Source: Tridacna crocea
Taxonomy: Eukaryota > Mollusca > Bivalvia > Cardiida > Cardiidae
Reading direction: 5' to 3'
Length of the DNA stretch: 64,000 bases
Assembly: GCA_943736015.1 (NCBI GenBank)
Contig: OX031063.1
Coordinates: 36,610,172-36,674,171 of the forward strand
Part shown: positions 21,696 to 32,269 of the stretch, piece by piece
Numbering within the stretch: the stretch's first letter is position 1
How the letters are laid out: each line of letters opens with the position of its first letter
Notes under the pieces: generated by a model
Seen by the model: the letters and a program-made list of their open reading frames with translations, nothing else
What the model was told of the DNA's origin: nothing
Databases searched by the model: none
Position numbers and translations under genes: made by a program

Positions 21696-22256
21696 CGAGG
21701 CCTTTAAAATTCTTTATTATATAAATCATGTAATATTTGACTAGATAAAAAATAGATGTTCTGTTCTGTGAAAATTGTCCTTGTTTATCTGTTCATCTGT
21801 TCTGAAGTAAAGTGTTCACTCACTTTCATTACATACGTTTGTATGTTTATTACAACGCTGTTAATAAGTTCGTGTCTGAAAAAAAACAATCTTTCATCTA
21901 TCTTGAATTTTGAAGATACAAAAGTCTATGCATACGTGATTAATTATCTGAGTCGACTCTATTCTTGTCGATCAGCGGATTATTAAAAGTTTTTCAGTAT
22001 CATTTATACATGGCCATACTGAAAAGTGACATACTCTAGTATTCTATTGTCGACGATTCCTGTAATAAAACATTTCACAGCAACCTGACTTTCATCTTTG
22101 AGACAAAACTTGACAAGCGCATGGCATTTGCATCGTGAGTTCGCGGTTCTCGACCTTTATATAGGTTGAAATTAAAAAAAAAACTCTTTTGTCTATTTTA
22201 GAAAACTATAAAAGATTAACGATAGCTTTAAGTTAATCAAGAAAAAAATAACTTAC

Positions 22257-22484
22257 GACCGTTATGGCTAGCGTCCGTTCTTCCATACAACTGTATAAAT
22301 GTTATGAAAAATACATCGCCAAGATCAAGTCTAAGCCACGGATTAGTCTGGCGTTCTGTTGCAGCGCAACATAAGTATTTATCCGCTTCGTTGGTGCTTA
22401 TCAAACCATCAACAGCATTTGAAGGCTGCCATTTGTCATATATAGAAACGGCAGTCACATTTTTTCTTGTGGAAATAATTGAAT
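22257..22484 (-). CDS. FTP-EGF gene, exon C: first half of FTP domain 2
   Basis: A 228-bp exon with acceptor CTTTCAG above 22484 and donor GTAAGT at 22256-22251, phase 1 at both ends. It reads SIISTRKNVTAVS, KWQPSNAVDGLIST, KYLCCAATERQTNPWLRLDLG and FIQLYGRTDASHNG. Same motif order as exons A and E, but the first Cys of the C-x-CC cluster is missing (YLCC). It contains one sequon (NVT). Splicing to exon D gives a Gln codon at the junction. The intron that follows is about 6.5 kb, the longest of the visible gene. Confidence 0.88.
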
Positions 22485-22526
22485 CTGAAAGTAACGAAGA
22501 AAAACTAGTGTAAACGAGTGTGTGTA

Positions 22527-22566
22527 GGGGGGAGGGATGTGTGTGTGTGTGTGTGAGTGTGTGTGT
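22527..22566. repeat. (GT)n microsatellite
   Basis: Imperfect GT run just upstream of exon C. Confidence 0.85.
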
Positions 22567-22800
22567 AATGCTCTGGAAAAAAATGGGCTTAGTGCATCTC
22601 GGTGATACACACTACAAATCGAATTCAGCACATAATTATAGATCCTTTAAGCCACCTTTGAAACAAGCGCCTTTGTCATGAGGTAGACTTGTCCTTTGAT
22701 GTACAGAGAATCTACCAATAGCGAAAACGTTTCGGCCTAGGTCAACCTGCACGGTCTGCGGATACTTTATACAGATGAACTAAGCCACTTTCCATAGAGC
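22567..22800 (-). repeat. Dispersed repeat family 6, decayed copy
   Basis: 'tcatgaggtagacttgtcctttgatg', 'ccaatagcgaaaacgtttcggcctaggtc' and 'aacctgcacggtctgcgg' retain the family word order, with a weakened palindromic core. Confidence 0.5.
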
Positions 22801-24198
22801 GCAGCTCATGTATTTTTTCCCCCAAGAAGAAGAGTTCAGTGTAGGAAAATCAAAGAAATGGAAGATAAGAGATGCTGTATTTATCTAAAAACAGACAATT
22901 ATCACTTGAAATATACAGTCGAACGTACAGAGAAAGAAATCATCTGTTCTCAGAGTTACATCATATAGCGGAGAATGTTTGTCTGTACAGGGTCGGGTAC
23001 ACTGGTTTGACCGATTGTTGCAGGTGTGTTAAAAGTAGAATAACAATGAACAGTCAGTTTTACAAAGACCACTGTCCGTATAGCATCGAATTTTTCCAAA
23101 TTCAAATTCTGATGCAAGCGTAGCTACATATTTCACGCAGTTCAGTATTGTAGGGGATGTGCGGGAATCTCAGGGGTTGGCAACACGTTTCCTCGTTGCA
23201 GTTAGGGTTATTTGTGTGGTGCTTGGATCCCGATGAGAAATATTCAATCAAACCTCTGCCATAAATGTGTATGGTGTACTTTTTCTACTTTTGTAAAATT
23301 GTACGTAACATATTATGATCGGTTCGACTGATCCATGATGTTAGTGCTTTTCGTTGTATTACATGTTATGTCAACTCCCAGTCATGTTAATCATATATAC
23401 GGGTCTCCCATTGCAAAGCAGTGTTTAAGTTTGTGAACAGATAGATGAAATATTATATTAATTATGACTTATGGTCATGTGTGTGTAGGGTTGCTTTAAA
23501 TTATCACCAAAATCAAGACATCATATAGGTGAACTTATTCCTGCGTGATCTTCAAAATGGTTCTCCTCTTAGCTTAAAAGTGCTAAAAGTTCCCATTGTA
23601 AGTCGCATCAGCATTTTCACCAATGGGCAGCATGTTCACCAATTTTATGCATGAATTTCGTCTAGCAGAGAAAATTGGAATTTTCTCGGGTATTCCTCTA
23701 TTTATTTATCTAATACTTCGCTTTTCTTATTCTTCAGTTGTCGTCTTTTTTGTCAAGAAATATCCGTCTGGAATTTCTGTATTTTCGAATTTTTCGTCGT
23801 TTTGGATTGGAAAAGAAACCCCTAAATCTTTATGTCAGCCTGACTTATATCTTTGTCTCAATCAAACTGAGAGCAAAGTGTCCGATAATTTAACACTGAC
23901 AAATTAAAAAAATCGATTACCTTGATAGTAGCAAGCTTTAACTTGGATACCATCAATCTTACTTTTTGCAATCAAATTTTGTAATTTTTAACTGATAACT
24001 GAATTTTCACAGTATATTAAATTTTAGGCGACTCAAAATTTATTTGAAACTTCCTACGTTCAGTACGACTATTGTTATTGTTATGAAGTTCATCCAATCA
24101 GAAATTGGGTCCTAAATCTAAAATAACACCAAGAGGTGCAAGTTAAACGATCCAGACAATTTACATGATCAAAGCGGTGAATGAAAGCACCAACTTAC
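22801..24198. other. Intron between exons B and C, no supported gene
   Basis: The plus-strand open frame at 23623-23907 is hydrophobic and AT-driven, and matches no family that I recognise. No palindromic element seen. Confidence 0.45.
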
Positions 24199-24384
24199 CA
24201 CTGAATACGTCAACCTCACAAAGTATAAGGCGTTTGTCATTTCCCCTTGAAATCAATTTGATTCTTTGTGCCATCATTGTTCGTTCGAAATTCATATGCA
24301 ACAAATAGGGATCAGAACTGTATGATGTAGGAGACACTGAAACGTGGTCACCGTCCAACTCAACTGTGACGTTTGCTAACTTAT
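24199..24384 (-). CDS. FTP-EGF gene, exon B: second half of FTP domain 1
   Basis: A 186-bp exon with acceptor TTTCAG above 24384 and donor GTAAGT at 24198-24193, phase 1 at both ends. It reads KLANVTVELDGDHVSVSP, then NFERTMMAQRIKLISRG and LILCEVDVFSG. The RIKL...L-x-LCEV-x-V(F)-x-G close is the FTP/F5-8C C-terminal motif. It is the most diverged of the three second-half exons. One sequon (NVT). It joins exon A with an Asn codon and exon C with an Asp codon. Confidence 0.85.
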
Positions 24385-24417
24385 CTGAAAGATTTTATGT
24401 TTGTAAGAGCTGGAAAT

Positions 24418-24560
24418 ACATATGAGTTTTGTTCTGTGAAAAGAGGAATTAATGCATCCGCAAAAAATGTCGACCAAGTCAGTCCTGCGCAGAATGCACA
24501 GTCTGACATGGATCGAAACTTTTTACAGATGCATTAAACTCCCTTTTCACAAAGCATGAC
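24418..24560 (+). repeat. Dispersed repeat family 6, short copy
   Basis: 'ttctgtgaaaagaggaattaatgcatc', 'gcaaaaaatgtcgacc', core AGTCAGTCCTGCGCAGAATG / CACAGTCTGACAT, then the inverted 'tcgaaactttttacagatgcatt'. The two outer halves pair, so this copy is a complete hairpin. Confidence 0.75.
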
Positions 24561-25073
24561 TCATTTCTATTAGGCTTTGGAAGAATTAACTCGACATTGT
24601 GGGCGGTGTCGATGAATGTTTGACTAGCATGGACAGCCATAGAATCCCAACTACATGTACATTCAATATATCTCCCGTACTTCTGGCAACATTAAGTGTA
24701 TTATTATACTGGTGGTAAACCCTTTACCTGAGCCCACACTTTCTGCTATCGTTCACTTTTCTGCATGTCTAATGGCCGGGTTACTTTACCATTCAGTAGA
24801 CTGTTTGACATCATGCATTACAAAGATGCATAAAGCCTCCTTCTGCCAAAGCATGACTCATATAAATGTACTCATCGATTTATCTTGCTTGTTTACAAAT
24901 ATAGAACCTTTTTTCTGCATTCAAAGAAAGCACTTCACGATGATATGCATGACGATGATGATGATGCATTCGAAGGTATCAGATCACTGCCATAAGTGCC
25001 GATGAATAAAAAACAAAATAAGATTATTACACGTGCAAAATCAATATATCAATGAAATTTTCGTATAACTTAC

Positions 25074-25307
25074 TGACATCATTATCAAAATCTGTTCGAC
25101 CATACACAACTATACGTGTAAAGCTATTTGGTTCGCCAAGATCTATCTCTATCCAAGGATCTACTCCTCTACCAGAATCTGCACAGCACCTGCAGCCTGA
25201 TGCATTTCTGCTGTAATTGCCGTCAACAACACCTAACTCGTCCGCCCAACCAGCAATTGATGATAGTTCACTGTGTGTAACTGTCTTATTTCGTGCAAGA
25301 CTTTGTC
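25074..25307 (-). CDS. FTP-EGF gene, exon A: first half of FTP domain 1
   Basis: A 234-bp exon with acceptor TTTCTGTAG above 25307 and donor GTAAGT at 25073-25068, phase 1 at both ends. It reads SLARNKTVTHSELSSIAG, VVDGNYSRNASGCRCC, VDPWIEIDLG and FTRIVVYGRTDFDNDV. It has the VDGN, C-x-CC, PW-x-x-DLG and YGRTD motifs of exons C and E, and three N-glycosylation sequons (NKT, NYS, NAS). An in-frame ATG at 25338 would add a short hydrophobic leader (MKLAFLFISVGQSLA), so this could instead be the first coding exon with a signal peptide. The homologous exons all start at an acceptor in the same place, which favours the splice reading. I found no upstream exon in the window. Confidence 0.85.
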
Positions 25308-25657
25308 CTACAGAAATGAACAAAAAGGCTAGCTTCAAAATTATTCTAGAGAAATAGTAAAATGATTTTTGCTAAAATAATGTGATTAAACTTAAAAGAC
25401 CACCTTGAATAGAATACAGCGTGCATCTTATACTTCTAGACCTTTGTGGCTTTTTATCATGAACAATCAATGAATAGAAAATACTGACAACAAATACAGC
25501 TTATTTGAAAGAGAAAAAAGAAATGTTTCATGGTAGATAAAACATATTTGTTTTAAAAAAGTTTTAACATTGGGCTGATTTGATTACGTCGGATTCAATT
25601 ACACGCAATTTACTGAAAAACGACAAATCTTTGTCGAATACGCCAATTTAATTTATC

Positions 25658-25925
25658 ATTTGGCCGGAAACACGCGAAAAGGGTCATTCGGATATTTACG
25701 TAGAGTGTGGTCCCGGATTAGCCTGCGCAGTCCGCGCAGGCTAATCCGAGACGGCACTTTACGACTACATTAGATTTTGTCCCACAGTATATTTGTGTGA
25801 AACACAAAAATCACACACGATTGGAAAGTGTCGTCTCGGATCAGCTGCCCCAACTGCGCAGGTTGATCCGAAAAAGAACTTTACGAAAATGTCGGAATGC
25901 CCCTATTCGTGTGTTGCTGGTCATT
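25658..25925 (+). mobile_element. Family 4 multi-palindrome element, diverged copy
   Basis: Outer ends 'ggccggaaacacgcgaaaagggtcattcgg' and 'cggaatgcccctattcgtgtgttgctgg' are inverted repeats. Inside are two separate palindromes: CGGATTAGCCTGCGCAG / TCCGCGCAGGCTAATCCG near 25715 and a weaker one near 25845, split by a 'ttagattttgtcc...gtatatttgtg' spacer. Confidence 0.78.
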
Positions 25926-26393
25926 CTATCCATTCACCTTTCTTTAGATCGTTTTTATTTTTATACCCAATCCATCCATGTTTTCGTATATCTTACCGTT
26001 TCATCCTATCTCTTCCATTCCGTATGTATCTAATAAGCAAAAAAGTGCATACAAGTATAAACGGTTTAGAAACAAAGTCCTACCGTATGACGGATCCAAC
26101 CCCATGCAGACAAGTGCTAAGTATATGAGAACATTCGGAGAGAGTTTCGTCATCCTGAAACTGTATAAAATTAAGATTTACAAACACACGAACATATCAA
26201 GCGATTACAATGCCGACAAACAAATCAAAGGGGTTAACCATTTAAATCTTATAACTCCATTCAAACCAAATGAAAAGTATAAATATGGCTATGGTGATTT
26301 CCTAGTTTAAAATTCTAAAAAAAAGAAGTACATGTATGAAAAAATAAGATAAAATTTTAACGTGAAAGCCAACTCCAAGATCTTTCTCTGTCT

Positions 26394-26425
26394 GTCTATC
26401 TGTCTGTCTTTCTTTTCCTTTCTTC

Positions 26426-26465
<40 letters not shown>

Positions 26466-26466
26466 A
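26394..26466. repeat. TCTG/TTTC tetranucleotide microsatellite
   Basis: CTGT units grade into about ten TTTC units, with further degenerate TTCC/TTCG units to about 26560. Confidence 0.92.
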
Positions 26467-26937
26467 TCAACTATGTTTCAAATTTAACACATATAATCCA
26501 TATTCTTCATTCTTTAGTTCGATCGTTCCTTCGGTCTTTCCTTCGTTCCTTCCATCATTGTTTTCATTTCCCTTACCCTGTTTTTTTTTGTGTGCAGATA
26601 GTAAATAGACTGAAATACTTACAGAAGTTTATTTTGCTTCAAGAGATCAGACAGTTAAACTATAAATTTAATCAAAAAGGAAACTGACCATATATTAAAA
26701 TAAGCGTAAGAGGCTTTTTATTTAAAATCTTCAAACAGACCAAGAAAAATTAATTCCGACTACATGACATTTTTTTCAGTCATATTTTGTTGGAGTTGGA
26801 TTGAGCGTAGTTCCGTCGGAAAATGCGCCCTGTCGAGAATTTTATTTTTTTGTAATTCCCTGGTCTTTTATAAAAAATAATGACGAATTACGCAGTTAAT
26901 GGTTCCCCACAATAAATCTCGATTAATCCTACTATAT

Positions 26938-27205
26938 ATTATGGCTTGCGACAAGCGGAAAGAGACATTTGGACATTTGCGTAAAGTGTCATCTCGGATC
27001 AGCCTGCGCAGTCCGCGCTGGCTTATCCAAGGCGGCACATTACGACTACATTTGATTTTGTGCTTAAGCAGACTTGCGCAAAACAGAAAATTACATAAAA
27101 ACGGAAAGCGTAGTTTCTGATTAGCCTGCGTTGACTGCGCAGGCTGATCCGAGATGACACTTTACGCAGATGTCCGAATGCCCCTTTTTGCGTGTTGCAA
27201 ACCAG
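26938..27205 (+). mobile_element. Family 4 multi-palindrome element
   Basis: Starts ATGGCTTGCGACAAGCGG and ends with the complementary GTGTTGCAAACCA. Two internal palindromic cores lie near 27003 (CAGCCTGCGCAGTCCGCGC) and 27125. The spacer 'aaacagaaaattacataaaaacgg' is shared with the other copies. Confidence 0.8.
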
Positions 27206-28071
27206 TTATTGTTATACTTTGCAGGGAAAAGCCTAAGTGACAAGATCATTTGATCTGCATTACAAGTAGGTTGTGCAAGACATCTTGCAGATTTAATTGA
27301 TCAATGAAAAGAAATAGGGCAGGCAAAAGAAAAAAAAAGAAGGCCTAAAATGTACGGATATTTGAAAAGTGACACCTTTGGGGACTCAAACTGAAGAGAC
27401 CTGGTGAAAAATAATTTCGACAATATTTTCATCTTTGGACTCATACTTTCGCATATTGTTGAGAATTGAATTTTTCTGATTAGATAAGATAATTACAAAA
27501 CACGTTATTGGAGAAGAAGTAGTTGCTACTACAAATAGTGGGTCTGAAAAGAAATGTAGGTTGTACAAGGAATAGAGGGTAAGGTAACGTTAAAGAAAGT
27601 TACCAAATATAAGAAAGCATGTATTTAAGCATTCCCAAATTACTAAATATTCAGTGGAAACTATATAATACGGACAAATACGTCAAAAGACAGCTTACAC
27701 AGCTAAGCCGTAAAAAAGAACGGTTATTTTATTTTCAATGGGAAATGGTTAGATAAGGTTTATTGGTTGAATTCAGAATCCCTATTGACCTGCCATGGCA
27801 GGGCTCCGTTTAACTAAGGTACATGTAGTTACGAACAAAATGTGCGTAAGGTTTATGTAACTATAGTATCATGGGTGGGATTTTTTTTCTGCCACGAAAT
27901 ACATGATAACTGTCATGATTATTTTAGAAAACTATGCGATAAATCAAAGTTTCTGGGTCATTTTCTTTCATTTTATTTCAATCAAATTTCCAGAAAACCC
28001 CGATTTATCGCAGTAGTTTTTAAATAATCATGGTAGTAATCTCATGAAAGAAATATGCCACCGTACTATAG
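27206..28071. other. Non-coding interval
   Basis: AT-rich sequence with no gene or recognised repeat. It contains a weak inverted pair around 27880-28030 ('catgataactgtcatgattatttt' versus 'aataatcatggtag'). Confidence 0.45.
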
Positions 28072-28299
28072 TTAACTCTTTACCACACGAGAAAATTTTA
28101 GACTGGTCCAAATTGAAAGCATTTGCAGACGACAAAATAAAGGTGACTGAAAAATAAAATTTGTTCTGGGAAGGGTAGAAAACATTGTGGGAAAAGGAGA
28201 AAATGCTGGTTACCAGCATTTTCTCCTTTTCCAACAGTGTTTTCAAAAAGCTTCTTTCTCCGGGGCGTCAAAAGTAGGGATTGTGTGGTAATGGGTTAA
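28072..28299 (-). mobile_element. Family 1 TTAA palindromic element, full copy
   Basis: TTAACTCTTTACCACACGA to GTGTGGTAATGGGTTAA, 228 bp. The hairpin is perfect except one change in an outer arm (TTCCAACAGTG). Confidence 0.9.
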
Positions 28300-28344
28300 G
28301 TAAAAATTTTGTTCGTAACTACCTCAGTAAAACTGGGCCGAAAT

Positions 28345-28537
28345 AGGAATGTCATCCTTAACCATTCTTAGCCATTATATCTAATATTTTTTTCTAAGTT
28401 TGAATGGAACACAATTTCTGATTGGCTAAACCGAATGGTTTCGCCGATCAGAAGTTCTGTTATTTCAACTTTACAAGAATTTGGAGAATCAGACTAAGAA
28501 TGTTTTTTTAAGAATGGTTGGTAAATACGGACCTTTG
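28345..28537. mobile_element. Family 5 fold-back (GATTGGCTAAACC core)
   Basis: 'taaccattcttag' and 'ttctgattggctaaaccgaatgg' pair with 'cgccgatcagaagttctgtt' and 'ttaagaatggttgg'. The right half is repeated alone at about 28590-28722. Confidence 0.75.
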
Positions 28538-28589
28538 ACATGTTCATTATCAAGAATTCAAATAGATAAAAGTGTCGTTGTTTTTTTTT

Positions 28590-28722
28590 TTCAGCCAGCT
28601 TATGTTGAAAAGCTTAAAAAATGTTGTGTTTTAGCCAATCAGAAGTTGTGTATCTTACAAATTTAGAAAACCTTGCAGAATAAGACGAAGAATATTCTAA
28701 AGAATGGTTGGTGAATACGGGC
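28590..28722 (+). repeat. Family 5 right half
   Basis: 'ttttagccaatcagaagttgtg ... agaatattctaaagaatggttggtgaatacgggccc' without its left partner. Confidence 0.7.
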
Positions 28723-28827
28723 CCTGTGCAATACGGCATAAAACTCTATACAGAAATATCACATGAACTCCAATCTCGATCAATAAAGTATGACATACAG
28801 AAATAATCCTCATATCAAAAAGAAGAG

Positions 28828-29000
28828 TGTCCGATTTCACCAACCATTCTTAACTGCGCACATAGTCTTTTTCTGAGTTTTAAAAAGTAACGCAATTTCT
28901 AATTGGCTATAACCACTCGGTGCAGCCCAACAGCAATTGCGTTACTTTAAAAAATTAGACAAACACTGGTCTGTGAGAACGGGTCGATGGACCAATGGGC
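28828..29000. mobile_element. Family 5 fold-back, decayed
   Basis: Left end 'ttcaccaaccattcttaa' and the inner arm 'gtaacgcaatttctaattggc' pair with 'gcaattgcgttac'. The far right end is lost. Confidence 0.65.
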
Positions 29001-29015
29001 ATTGATCAACCATTC

Positions 29016-29244
29016 TTAACTTATTATCAAACGACAAAGTTTTTGGCTTGTCCAAATCGAAAGTAATTGCCAACGACAAAATAAATGTGACTGAAAATTT
29101 GAAATTTGTTTTTAGAAGGGGGGGTAAACATCGTGGGAAAAGGAGAAAATGCTGGTTACCAGCATTTTCTCCTTTTTCCACGATGTTTTCAAAGGCTTCT
29201 ATTCTAGGGTCGTAAAAACCAGGGATTGTTTGGTAAAGGATTAA
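29016..29244 (-). mobile_element. Family 1 TTAA palindromic element, full copy
   Basis: TTAACTTATTATCAAACGA to GTTTGGTAAAGGATTAA, 229 bp, with hairpin centre GCTGGTTACCAGC and arms CATCGTGGGAAAAGGAG. The outer arm change (ATTGTG to ATCGTG) occurs in both arms, so the palindrome is preserved. Confidence 0.9.
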
Positions 29245-29349
29245 TGCAATCCTGCTACAAAAGTTAAACAAAACTGGCTTTCAAACCGATAGGAAAGACC
29301 CAAATAGTGTTATTTCAAAGTTATTTCTTTGCAGAAAATCTTTCCTTAT

Positions 29350-29425
29350 CGTACATTGTAGGTCCAAGATCAGGTTGCACGTTCTGTGCAGGCTGATCTA
29401 CACTGCCCGCAAAAGGTCAGTATAC
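29350..29425 (+). repeat. Family 3 core fragment
   Basis: 'gtaggtccaagatcaggttgcacgttctgtgcaggctgatctacactgcccgc'. Confidence 0.6.
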
Positions 29426-29479
29426 GGGTCGAGAAGATTATTTTGCTTTATTCTCAAAGATGTTCAAACTTTGAAAGTA

Positions 29480-29600
29480 ACCCAACACATACAAGCAATT
29501 TTTAGCCAATCAGATGTTGTGTCACTTTCACAATTAGAAAATTCTGGAGAATAAAACTGAGGACGTCTTAAAGAATGGTTAGAGAGTACAGAAACTCGTC
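29480..29600 (+). repeat. Family 5 right half
   Basis: 'ttagccaatcagatgttgtg', 'gagaataaaactgagg' and 'aaagaatggttagag' match the right half of the family. Confidence 0.6.
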
Positions 29601-29852
29601 CATTTAGTTTCTCCATAGTTTCTCGTGGAAAAAACCTCAATGCCTTCGACATTTGATAAGTATTTATACTCACGTAGGGAGAAGCCGGACAAAACCCAAC
29701 GCCCTATTCAGCCACCAATATGTACCTACAAGCACAAAATCTAAATCTACTCGACTGTTATCTGATATAGTTTCCTTTCGTAAGCTATTTAAAGCATTCC
29801 TTTAAGATTGTAAAGGTACGTATAATTGCGCCAGCTTATACTGGAGTTTGAT

Positions 29853-30228
29853 TAACGTAGTGGACCCGTAATAGAACTCAGCTATTTCCATTGTAATATT
29901 ATCCTACAAAATTTGCTAATTTTAAAAATGAGTAGTCTATTATTGTAATACTTTCACCGAGCCACTTTTTCCTTTTTGTCCTTCCTAGAAATATCATTTA
30001 TAAATCTAAAACCACTATATTCTCATTACAAAAGCACATATAAATTACCTCCCTTTTCTGGAAACTAACAAAAGTATCAAACAAATAATTTGAATACAGA
30101 CATCACAGGAATTTCTGGTCAAATAAAATTGTGCAAAAATATTATATTTATATAATTCTGTCTTTATCAGCTGTCAGGATATTTTATGCCATGCTGCACT
30201 AGAAGCATTACGGGCCCACACTACCTTA
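29853..30228 (-). mobile_element. Family 7 element, about 370 bp with TTAAGGTAGT ends
   Basis: Left 'taacgtagtggacccgtaat' and right 'attacgggcccacactaccttaa' are inverted repeats ending in TTAA. The interior words 'ctatttccattgtaatattatcctacaaaatttgct' and 'taaatctaaaaccactatattctcatta' recur at 37646, 40014 and 56169. No coding frame. A TTAA-type MITE. Confidence 0.8.
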
Positions 30229-30537
30229 AGAACAGTTTTATCCACACATATGCAAAGACCGTTTAAAATAAAAAGAAAAACACATCAAAGATTTTAGCTT
30301 AAACTTTCCTACTGTAAAATATGAAATACTGATGTGAAAGCTTCAAGATCCGCGTAAATAATGTGATACGGAACAAGTGTTCTATCCGAATTATTTAAAC
30401 TTCCGGGTTTCACTCAACCCTATTACAGTCGACAAAGTTCAAACTTGTCTTTACCGAAAATATTTCTATATCAAGTTACAACAAGTTGAAAAAGAAAAAC
30501 ACTTAGATGGTGGATATACCTCTAAAACAGAAATAAA

Positions 30538-30654
30538 AGATTGTGGGAAAAGGAGAAAATGCTGATTACCAGCATTTTCTTCTTTTCCCACAATCTTTTC
30601 AAAACCCTCCTACACCGGGGTCGTTACAATAAGGGATAACAAGATAAAGGATTA
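30538..30654 (-). mobile_element. Family 1 element, right part
   Basis: Hairpin GATTGTGGGAAAAGGAG...CTTCTTTTCCCACAATC, and right end AAAGGATTAA. The left third is missing or unrecognisable. Confidence 0.78.
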
Positions 30655-30880
30655 ACTGAACCGATGTTTACGCTTCATAAAACGGCAATACAAAATTATA
30701 GGAGGTAGAGATATTCCTTTGTCGGTATTTCAAAATATACGAAAAGGTGTTTGTTAAATGCTAGACTGTTTGAGCCAAAAACATGTATAGTGATTGCTAT
30801 GTCACATAACATGTTTACATGTACATGTAGTGATAAGGGGCTAAAACTATTTAATATATATAATAGCCGCACCCCCCACC

Positions 30881-31117
30881 CCTCTCTCTCTCTCTCTCTC
30901 TCTTAGTCGGTTTACTTAAAAAACCTCATAACTACAGCATGTAACAAGCTGTGGTTACGAGGTTTTCGAACTAAACCTTCGATATACTTTTCGTCACAAT
31001 TATTATATTGGCTCGATATCTCTCTCCGGATTCACCCTAGAGCGCCGATTACACGTTAAAGGTATATTTAATCTAGTTTGAGACCCGAATACATCTACAT
31101 ATAAATGTCATTTTAAG
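30881..31117 (+). repeat. (CT)n plus family 2 palindrome plus flank, unit 1 of a duplicated block
   Basis: A C-rich run and CT microsatellite (to 30904), palindrome copy 3 at 30905-30977 (AGTCGGTTTACTT...CTAAACCTTCGATA), then 'gatatctctctccgg', 'acacgttaaagg' and 'gtttgagaccc'. The same order returns at 31261-31523. Confidence 0.82.
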
Positions 31118-31260
31118 TAATTGTGGGTCCATGAAATCCATTCTATTTGGTAACTAGCTAAATCATAAGGCAAACTGGTCCTCTGACTTGCAGGAAGAAA
31201 ATCAAAGAATAGGAAAAAATATTGTCCCGGGCATGGACCGTCCAGGTTGACCTGGGTCAA

Positions 31261-31267
31261 CCCCCCC

Positions 31268-31307
<40 letters not shown>

Positions 31308-31523
31308 CCATCGGTTTACCTTAAAAACCACGTAAGTACAGCATGTAAGAAGCTGTAGTTACGAGGTTTTCGAAGTAATCCGACGATATACTTTCCGTCA
31401 TCCTTATTCCATTTGCGCGATATCTCTCTCCGGCTTTACCCTTGAGTGCCGAATACACGTTAAAGGAATATTTGATCTGGTTTGAGACCCAAATACACGT
31501 ACATGGAAATATCATTTTAAGGC
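31261..31523 (+). repeat. (C)n(CT)n plus family 2 palindrome plus flank, unit 2
   Basis: Nine or more Cs, a CT run to about 31304, palindrome copy 4 (31308-31390), then the same 'cgatatctctctccggc', 'gaatacacgttaaaggaat' and 'gtttgagacccaaatacac' flank as unit 1, diverged by several percent. Confidence 0.82.
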
Positions 31524-31825
31524 TCCAATTTTCTGGAATTCATATACCAAACAGTCTGCCCTAAGATCACATTGTCCCCCAGTCAGATCTTGATCCTCAA
31601 CTGCCGCAAAGGAAATACTATCTTTGAAAGACGCTATATTCATTTTCCAAACAAGCCTTGTTTCAAAGGCCTATGGGAAGAACATGTTCTGTCACGCGAC
31701 TATATTTGATCCTCTCCCTGCATACACAGGATTATCTAACAATGCTTTGCATAGAAACGAGGTTTTCCCTCTTTCGTGAATTTTACCAAAACGAACATGG
31801 AATAGTTTCTCATTCAACCCTCGAG

Positions 31826-32051
31826 GACCCTTTACGAAACAATCCCTGATTTTTATGACCCTGAGATAGAACCCTTTGCAAAACATTGTGGAAAAAGGAG
31901 AAAATGCTGGTAACCAGCATTTTCTCCTTTTCCCACAGTGTTTTCTGGAAAAAAAAAACATTTTTGATCCACATTTTTTTTTTTTTTTTTGTCGTCTGTA
32001 AGTGCTTTCAATTTGGACCTGTCTAAAATTTTGTCGTTTGGTAAAGAGTTG
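31826..32051 (+). mobile_element. Family 1 element with expanded T tract
   Basis: 'gaccctttacgaaacaatccctg' left, hairpin CATTGTGGAAAAAGGAG...CTCCTTTTCCCACAGTG, then A and T homopolymers (T run at about 31976-31991), and 'ttttgtcgtttggtaaagagtt' right. The long minus-strand frame over it is not a gene. Confidence 0.82.
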
Positions 32052-32269
32052 AACCCGTTTTTCACAAAGCATAATTGAAGTAGATTTTTCATTCCACGAT
32101 TTATAGAATACAATCGATTTGTTAAGATATAATCTTGACTTATGTATTGGCCGGATGTATATATACGCCCTTCTCTTTTGCTCAACCAAATCCATTGGGC
32201 TGTTTTGGGGAAATAAATATACAGTTCCTCTACACAAGTTACATGTTAGAATCGGGCAGAAGACGGTGC

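Noticed and set aside
23623-23907. 94-codon plus-strand frame in the B-C intron
   Set aside because: Hydrophobic AT-driven composition, no motif, and within an intron of a gene on the other strand.
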